DNA of 12,118 nucleotides, from assembly GCA_021841985.1 (NCBI GenBank), contig JAKCCP010000240.1, positions 1 through 12,118 of the forward strand, written 5' to 3'. The position numbers were made by a program, and so were the translations under genes. This DNA is from Pseudomonadota bacterium. Lineage in GTDB: Bacteria; Pseudomonadota; Alphaproteobacteria; Acetobacterales; Acetobacteraceae. The notes under the pieces were generated by a model. It was not told the DNA's origin. It worked only from the letters and a program-made list of their open reading frames with translations, and searched no databases. Positions 7,077-12,118 of this stretch are shown here, piece by piece; within the stretch, counting starts at the first letter, position 1; every line of letters starts with the position of its first letter.

Positions 7077-8443
7077 CAGCGCCCCTCCCCGTCCGCCAGC
7101 GCCGCGACCAGCGCGCGAAACGCCTCGCCGCGGGCCTCGAAATTCGCGAATTGGTCGAAGCTCGCGGAGGCCGGCGAGAGCAGCACCACGGCGCCCTCCG
7201 CGCGCGCGGCGGCAAAGGCCGCCGGCACCGCCGCCGCCAGGGTGCCGACGAGACGATGGGCAACGCCGTGCCGCGCCAGCGTCTCGGCGAATTGCGGCGC
7301 ATCGCGCCCGATCAGCAGCGCCTCGCTGACGCGCGGAAACAGCGGCGCCAGGCTCGCGATGCCGCCGGCCTTGGCGATGCCGCCGGCGATCCAGACGATC
7401 CGCTCATGGCAGGCGAGCGCCCGCGCCGCCGAGGCCGCGTTGGTTGCCTTGCTGTCATTGATGAAGAGAACGCCGGCGATTTCGGCGATCCGCTCGGCGC
7501 GGTGCGGCAGACCGGGATAGCTCGCGATTCCCGCCGCGATCGCCGCGCGCGGGACAGCGAGTGCCCGCGCGAGCGCGGCGGCGGCGGCGGCGTTTTGCGC
7601 GTTATGCGCCCCCGGCAAGGCGCGCGCCTGAGAGAGATCGGCGAGCACGCCGTCCTGGTCACGCAGCCTTCCGCCTTCGAGACGGATATCGGCGCCATCC
7701 CGATTAGCGCCCGAGATTCGGACGATTCCGGGACCGCTCAGCGAATCGGCCAGCGCCCGGCTGTCATCGTCATCGATGCCGATCACCGCCCAATCCGCCG
7801 CCTCCCGGCGCGCGAAAATCGCCCGCTTGGCGGCGATATAGCCGGCCATGTCGCCATGCCGGTCGAGATGATCGGGCGAGAGATTGAGCATTGCCGCCGC
7901 ATCGAAGCGGAGGCGCGCGATTCGCTCCAAGAGGTAAGATGACATTTCGAGGACGTAAACGCCGCGATCGGGCAAAAATGGCAGGGCGAGCGCCGCCGGG
8001 CCGAGATTGCCGCCGGCGGCGACCGAAACGCCGGCGCCCGCGAGGATGTGGGCGAGCAGGGCGGTGGTCGTCGATTTGCCGTTGGTGCCGGTGATGCCGA
8101 CGAACTTCGCCGCCGAGCCGGAGGCGCGCACGGCGCGATAGAGAAATTCGACATCGCAAAGGATCGGCACGCCGGCGGCCAGAAACGCCGCCGCCACCGG
8201 ATGCGGTGCCGGCAGGCGATGCGGGATCCCGGGCGAGAGCAGCAAAGCGTCCACGCCCGAAGGCGCCAACGGGGCGACCGCGATCCCCTGCGCCATCGCC
8301 TCCGCCCGCGCCGCTTCCTGATCGTCCCACGCCGTCACCTCGGCACCCATCGCCGCGAGGCTGGCGGCCGCAGGCAGGCCGTTCCGCCCAAGCCCGAGGA
8401 CGGCCACTCGCTGGCCGGTGAAAATTTTCGCAAATCCGCTCAT
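7076..8443 (-). CDS. murD: UDP-N-acetylmuramoylalanine--D-glutamate ligase MurD
   Basis: MurD adds D-Glu to UDP-MurNAc-L-Ala with ATP in the cytoplasm. The 455-residue protein starts with [14 protein letters not shown] (13-26), the UDP-binding fold. The ATP P-loop is [19 protein letters not shown] (116-134). EMSSYLLE and [21 protein letters not shown] follow, the latter carrying the Lys expected to be carbamylated. [15 protein letters not shown] leads to domain 3, with [17 protein letters not shown] and [22 protein letters not shown]. The DSKATN and SASFDQF motifs are specific for MurD among Mur ligases. The ATG overlaps the mraY stop as ATGA. The Shine-Dalgarno match upstream is weak (GAAGATCAG), so translation probably relies on coupling to mraY. 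No truncation or missing motif is seen. Confidence 0.96.
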   Translation of the reverse strand: MSGFAKIFTGQRVAVLGLGRNGLPAAASLAAMGAEVTAWDDQEAARAEAMAQGIAVAPLAPSGVDALLLSPGIPHRLPAPHPVAAAFLAAGVPILCDVEFLYRAVRASGSAAKFVGITGTNGKSTTTALLAHILAGAGVSVAAGGNLGPAALALPFLPDRGVYVLEMSSYLLERIARLRFDAAAMLNLSPDHLDRHGDMAGYIAAKRAIFARREAADWAVIGIDDDDSRALADSLSGPGIVRISGANRDGADIRLEGGRLRDQDGVLADLSQARALPGAHNAQNAAAAAALARALAVPRAAIAAGIASYPGLPHRAERIAEIAGVLFINDSKATNAASAARALACHERIVWIAGGIAKAGGIASLAPLFPRVSEALLIGRDAPQFAETLARHGVAHRLVGTLAAAVPAAFAAARAEGAVVLLSPASASFDQFANFEARGEAFRALVAALADGEGR

Positions 8444-9528
8444 CTGATCTTCAACGTCGCGAGGCCGACGAGGGCGAGGATCATCGAGATGATCCAGAAA
8501 CGAATGACGATGGTCGCCTCCGCCCAGCCTTTTTTCTCGAAATGATGGTGCAACGGCGCCATCAGGAACACGCGGCGGCCGGTGCGCTTGAACCAGAACA
8601 CCTGCACGATCACCGAAAGCGTTTCGACGACGAACAACCCGCCGACGATGGCGAGCACGAACTCATGCTTGGCCGCGACCGCGACCGCGCCGAGCGCGCC
8701 GCCGAGCGCGAGGCTGCCGGTATCGCCCATGAACACCGCCGCCGGCGGCGCGTTGAACCAGAGAAAGCCGAGCCCCGCCCCGATCAGCGCCGAGCAGAAC
8801 ACGGCCAGCTCACCAACCCCCAGAACATGATGAAGCTGGAGATAATCGGCGAAGACGCGGTTGCCGACGAGATAGGTGATGAGCCCGAAGACGCCGGCGG
8901 TGATGATCGTCGGCACGATCGCGAGCCCATCCAGCCCGTCGGTCAGATTGACCGCGTTCGATGCCCCCATCATCACCAGGGCGCCGAACAGCGGAAAGAA
9001 AACACCGAGCGGGATCAACGCCTCCTTGAAGAGCGGCAGGGTGACGCCACTGCCGAGCGGCGGGCGCGTGAGCAGCATGAACGCGGTCGCGGCGAACAGG
9101 CCGAGCCCCGCCTGGCCGAGCAGCTTCAGCCGCCCGGGAAGGCCGCGCGCATTGCGCTTGCTGAGCTTCAGATAATCATCGGCAAAGCCGAGCGCGCCGT
9201 AGCCGAGCGTCAGCGCCATCACCACCCAGACATAAGGATTGCCGAGATCGGCCCACAGCAGCGTCGAGATGATGAGGGCGACGAGGATCAGAACGCCGCC
9301 CATCGTCGGCGTCCCTTTCTTCGCGACCAGATGGCTCGCCGGCCCGTCATCGCGGATCGGCTGGCCCTGCCCCTGCACCGCTTTCAGCCAGCGAATGAGG
9401 CCGGGGCCGATGATGAAGCTCACGACCAAGGCGGTGAGACACGCGGCACCCGAGCGGAAGGTGAGATAACGGAGCAGATTGAACAGGATGAAATGCTCGG
9501 CATAAGGCCGCGTCAGCGTGTACAGCAT
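8440..9528 (-). CDS. mraY: Phospho-MurNAc-pentapeptide transferase MraY
   Basis: MraY is an integral membrane enzyme that transfers phospho-MurNAc-pentapeptide to undecaprenyl phosphate, giving lipid I. The 362 residues are standard and contain about ten hydrophobic helices. Signature motifs in order are [10 protein letters not shown] (69-78), GFADDYLKL with the Asp pair 117/118, [14 protein letters not shown] (191-204), [12 protein letters not shown] with Asp269, and [13 protein letters not shown] (323-335) with the histidine triplet characteristic of MraY versus WecA. VIRFWI closes the conserved part. ATG 9528 shares one base with the murF stop (TGATG), and GGGAGG stands about 7 bases upstream. 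The location between murF and murD is canonical. All residues associated with Mg and substrate binding seem present, so an active enzyme is expected. Confidence 0.97.
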   Translation of the reverse strand: MLYTLTRPYAEHFILFNLLRYLTFRSGAACLTALVVSFIIGPGLIRWLKAVQGQGQPIRDDGPASHLVAKKGTPTMGGVLILVALIISTLLWADLGNPYVWVVMALTLGYGALGFADDYLKLSKRNARGLPGRLKLLGQAGLGLFAATAFMLLTRPPLGSGVTLPLFKEALIPLGVFFPLFGALVMMGASNAVNLTDGLDGLAIVPTIITAGVFGLITYLVGNRVFADYLQLHHVLGVGELAVFCSALIGAGLGFLWFNAPPAAVFMGDTGSLALGGALGAVAVAAKHEFVLAIVGGLFVVETLSVIVQVFWFKRTGRRVFLMAPLHHHFEKKGWAEATIVIRFWIISMILALVGLATLKIR

Positions 9529-10892
9529 CAGCGTGCCTCCCGGGCAAGAGCGTCGATCACCAGAGACATGCGGCTGCCGAGGCTCCCTTTCACCAAAACG
9601 ACGTCGCCGGCCCGGAGACGCGCGAGCAGACGCGGCGCCAGCGCCGCCGAATCCGGGGCGTGCGCGCCGCGCGAGCCGGCGGGGATGGCAGCGAACAGCC
9701 CGGCCATCAATGGCCCGGCGGTGAAGACCAGATCCGCGTCGGCGGCAGCCTCGGCGGCCAGCGCCGCGTGCTCGTCCGGGCCGGCATCGCCGAGTTCCAG
9801 CATGTCGCCGAGCACCGCGATCCGGCGCGCGCCGTTATGCCGGCCGAGCACGGCGAGGGCCGCGCGCACCGATGCCGGCGAGGCATTGTAACTCTCATCG
9901 ATCAGCGTGATCTCGCCCGAAGGGAGGCGCAATTGCCGCCGCGCGCCGCGCCCGGCGAGGCCGGCGAAACCGGCGAGCGCCGCCGCCCCCGCAGCAGGGT
10001 CGAAGCCCGAGGCGAAGACGGCGGCCAGGGCGGCCAGGGCATTCACCGCCATGTGCCGCCCGGGAACGCCGAGGCGAAACGAAATCTCCCGCCCGCCGAT
10101 CACGGTCGTCACCTCGCTCCCGAGGGCGTCGCCGGCGAAAGCGAGCAGCGGCACCTCGCCCGCGCCGCCGAAGGTGATCACCCGGCGCCCGCCGGCAAAT
10201 TCCAGGAGCCGCGGCAGGAACGCGCTTTCGGCCGGCAGGATCGCCACCCCCTCGGGCAGCAAGCCCTCGAGCAGCGCGGCTTTTTCGCGCGCGATGGCCT
10301 CCAGACTGCCGAGAGGGCCGAGATGGGCGGGCGCGATCGCGGTGATGATCGCCACATGCGGGCGGGTGATGCGGGCCAGCGGCGCGATCTCGCCGGCATG
10401 GTTCATGCCGATTTCGATCACCGCAGCACCGGCATCGGCGGGCAGACGCGCGAGCGTCAGCGGCACCCCCCAATGGTTGTTATAGGAGGCCTCGGCGGCG
10501 TGGACGCCGGTTTGGCCGGCGAGAACGACGCGCAGCATTTCCTTGGTCGAGGTCTTGCCGACGCTGCCGGTGACGGCGATGATTTTCGCGCCCGAGCGCA
10601 CCCGGCCATAGGCGCCGAGCGCGGTGAGCCCGGCGAGCGTGTCCCCGACCACCAGCAGTGGCGCATCCGCCGGCAGACCGGGCGGGACATGATCGACCAT
10701 CGCCCCGGCAGCGCCGCGCTGGAGCGCATCGAGAACGAAATCATGGCCGTCGCGCTGATCGCGGAGCGCGACGAAGAGATCGCCGGGCGCGAGACGGCGG
10801 CTGTCGATGGCGACACCTTCGGCCGCGAACGCCGTCCGCCTTCGTCCCGCCGTCGCCAGCACCAGATCCTCGGCACTCCAAAGCGTGGTCAT
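9528..10892 (-). CDS. murF: UDP-MurNAc-tripeptide--D-alanyl-D-alanine ligase MurF
   Basis: MurF attaches D-Ala-D-Ala (made by Ddl) to UDP-MurNAc-tripeptide, finishing the cytoplasmic pentapeptide precursor. The protein has 454 residues. The N-terminal domain has [16 protein letters not shown] and RDGHDFV. The P-loop is [14 protein letters not shown] (107-120). [18 protein letters not shown] is a strong MurF marker, of the form usual in alphaproteobacteria. [16 protein letters not shown] and [13 protein letters not shown] are the Mg/ATP region. [13 protein letters not shown] and [17 protein letters not shown] (C-terminal domain) complete the set, followed by VLGDMLELG and [11 protein letters not shown]. 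The start ATG overlaps the murE stop as ATGA. The upstream Shine-Dalgarno is weak (GGGGG run), suggesting coupled translation. No anomaly was found. Confidence 0.96.
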   Translation of the reverse strand: MTTLWSAEDLVLATAGRRRTAFAAEGVAIDSRRLAPGDLFVALRDQRDGHDFVLDALQRGAAGAMVDHVPPGLPADAPLLVVGDTLAGLTALGAYGRVRSGAKIIAVTGSVGKTSTKEMLRVVLAGQTGVHAAEASYNNHWGVPLTLARLPADAGAAVIEIGMNHAGEIAPLARITRPHVAIITAIAPAHLGPLGSLEAIAREKAALLEGLLPEGVAILPAESAFLPRLLEFAGGRRVITFGGAGEVPLLAFAGDALGSEVTTVIGGREISFRLGVPGRHMAVNALAALAAVFASGFDPAAGAAALAGFAGLAGRGARRQLRLPSGEITLIDESYNASPASVRAALAVLGRHNGARRIAVLGDMLELGDAGPDEHAALAAEAAADADLVFTAGPLMAGLFAAIPAGSRGAHAPDSAALAPRLLARLRAGDVVLVKGSLGSRMSLVIDALAREAR

Positions 10893-12118
10893 GCCGCGCC
10901 CCCGAGCAAATCACGGATCACCGCGGCGTCGTCGAAGGGGATGGTCGCGGCGCCGATGATCTGCCCCTGTTCATGGCCCTTGCCGGCAACGACCAGGAGA
11001 TCGCCCGGGCCGAGCCCCTCGATCGCGGCGGCGATGGCGGCGCGGCGGTCACCGATCTCGGCCGCCGCCGGGCAGACGGCGCGGATCGCGGCGCGGATCG
11101 ATGCCGGATCCTCGCTCCGCGGATTGTCGTCGGTGATGATCACGCGATCGGCGAGACGGGCGGCGACCTCGCCCATCAGCGGGCGCTTGCCGCGATCACG
11201 GTCGCCGCCGGCGCCGAACACCACCCCGAGCTTGCCGGTGGCATGCGGCCGGAGCGCCGCCAGAACCCGCGCCAGCGCGTCCGGCGTGTGGGCGTAATCG
11301 ACATAGATCGCGGCGCCATTGGCGAGCCGCGCGACCCGCTCCATCCGCCCGCGCACGCCGGCGAGATGCGGCAGCGCCGAAAGCGCGTCATCGGTGCCGA
11401 GGGCCATCGCGAGCGCCGCCGCGAGCAGCGCGTTTTCCGCCTGGAAACGCCCGGCGAGGGCGAGCCGGAGGGTCTGGCGCGCGCCCTCGGCGCGGATCAC
11501 GATCTCCTGGCCGTCGGGACGCGGGGTGACCGTCTCGAGCGCGATCGCATCCCCGCCCTCACCGACGCCGAGGAGACGAAGGCGGCGCCGCGCCGCAAGG
11601 GCGGCGAGGGCGTCGCGGCTTGCGCGCTCGAGCCCGGTCGCGAACGCCACCGGCGCGCCCTCGGGCAGCAAGTCCGCGAACAGGCGAAGCTTGGCGGCGC
11701 GATAGGCTTCCATGTCGCGGTGATAATCGAGATGGTCGCGGGTGAAATTGGTGAACGCCCCGGCGGCGAAGCGCGCGCCGTCGAGCCGGTGCTGATCGAG
11801 CCCGTGCGAGGAGGCCTCCATGGCGAGATGGCTGACCCCGGCATCCGCCAGCGCGGCAAGCGTTGCCGCCAGCGCCACCGGATCCGGGGTGGTGAGGCTC
11901 GGGCCGGGCGGAAAACCGGGCGCTTGCAACCCGAGCGTGCCGAGGCTCGCCGCTCGCAGCCCGGCGCGGGCCCAGATCTCGCGGAGAAAATTCACCACGC
12001 TGGTCTTGCCGTTGGTGCCGGTGACGGCGACCACGGTGGCCGGCTGCCGCGAGCCCGCGAGGCGAGACGCGATCAGGGCGAGGGCGCGGCGCGGCACCGC
12101 AGCGCGGAGCAGCGGCGC
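10889..12118 (-). CDS. murE: UDP-MurNAc-dipeptide--meso-diaminopimelate ligase MurE, C-terminal 409 residues (5' end beyond window)
   Basis: MurE adds the third stem-peptide residue in the cytoplasm. The frame is open to the right edge, and roughly 80-90 N-terminal residues (UDP-MurNAc-binding domain) are missing. This estimate is from the usual family length. A GTG at 12097 is in frame but is not taken as the start, since conserved upstream sequence should continue. In window numbering the P-loop is VTGTNGKTSVVNFL (32-45). It is followed by SLTTPDP, LAMEASSHGLDQHRL, TNFTRDHLDYHRDMEAY with the downstream carbamylated-Lys region, YVDYAHTPDAL, and FGAGGDRDRGKRPLMG. DDNPRSEDP (330-338) carries the DNPR motif that recognises meso-DAP. 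AGKGHEQGQ near the C-terminus is a further MurE marker. The stop overlaps murF as ATGA. Specificity for DAP over lysine is inferred from DNPR. Confidence 0.96.
   Translation of the reverse strand, partial: APLLRAAVPRRALALIASRLAGSRQPATVVAVTGTNGKTSVVNFLREIWARAGLRAASLGTLGLQAPGFPPGPSLTTPDPVALAATLAALADAGVSHLAMEASSHGLDQHRLDGARFAAGAFTNFTRDHLDYHRDMEAYRAAKLRLFADLLPEGAPVAFATGLERASRDALAALAARRRLRLLGVGEGGDAIALETVTPRPDGQEIVIRAEGARQTLRLALAGRFQAENALLAAALAMALGTDDALSALPHLAGVRGRMERVARLANGAAIYVDYAHTPDALARVLAALRPHATGKLGVVFGAGGDRDRGKRPLMGEVAARLADRVIITDDNPRSEDPASIRAAIRAVCPAAAEIGDRRAAIAAAIEGLGPGDLLVVAGKGHEQGQIIGAATIPFDDAAVIRDLLGGAA

Noticed and set aside
8542..9891. 449-residue plus-strand frame opposite mraY and murF
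   Set aside because: Antisense to MraY membrane helices; the product is highly charged with no family signature.
9660..11297. 545-residue plus-strand frame opposite murF and murE
   Set aside because: Same antisense composition bias; murF and murE motifs are intact on the other strand, so this is a shadow frame.

Overview
The window is a contiguous stretch of the division and cell wall (dcw) cluster. All eleven genes lie on the minus strand and are read right to left: murE (N-terminus cut by the right edge), murF, mraY, murD, ftsW, murG, murC, murB, ddl, ftsQ and ftsA (C-terminus cut by the left edge). I see no plus-strand gene, RNA gene, mobile element, CRISPR array or gene-free stretch longer than 28 bases.

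The gene order, very high G+C content and protein signatures point to an alphaproteobacterium. The signatures include the MurF motif [16 protein letters not shown], a short MurB, and ddl directly before ftsQ. An acetobacterial or other Rhodospirillales lineage is my best guess, but this is an impression and not a measured placement. The DNPR motif in MurE implies meso-diaminopimelate peptidoglycan.

The genes form one assembly line. MurB makes UDP-MurNAc, and MurC, MurD, MurE and MurF add L-Ala, D-Glu, meso-DAP and D-Ala-D-Ala in turn, with Ddl supplying the dipeptide. MraY moves the product to the lipid carrier (lipid I) and MurG adds GlcNAc (lipid II). FtsW polymerises lipid II at the septum, while FtsQ and FtsA belong to the divisome that directs this activity. 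The canonical neighbours outside the window would be ftsI, ftsL, mraW and mraZ to the right and ftsZ to the left.

The genes are packed for translational coupling. Five junctions are ATGA overlaps, two are TGATG overlaps, and ddl/ftsQ overlap by 13 bases. Only ftsW-murG (28 bases) and ftsQ-ftsA (13 bases) have spacers. I see no promoter or terminator, consistent with the interior of a long operon.

The main oddity is a perfect array of six 15-base units inside ftsQ. It encodes a His/Asp/Gly-rich linker just outside the membrane and gives six evenly spaced G-runs in the mRNA. A related pair of 15-base-spaced CATGAGGGGG copies sits at the ftsW-murG junction. I found no unknown system here; this is a well-understood locus with these local peculiarities.
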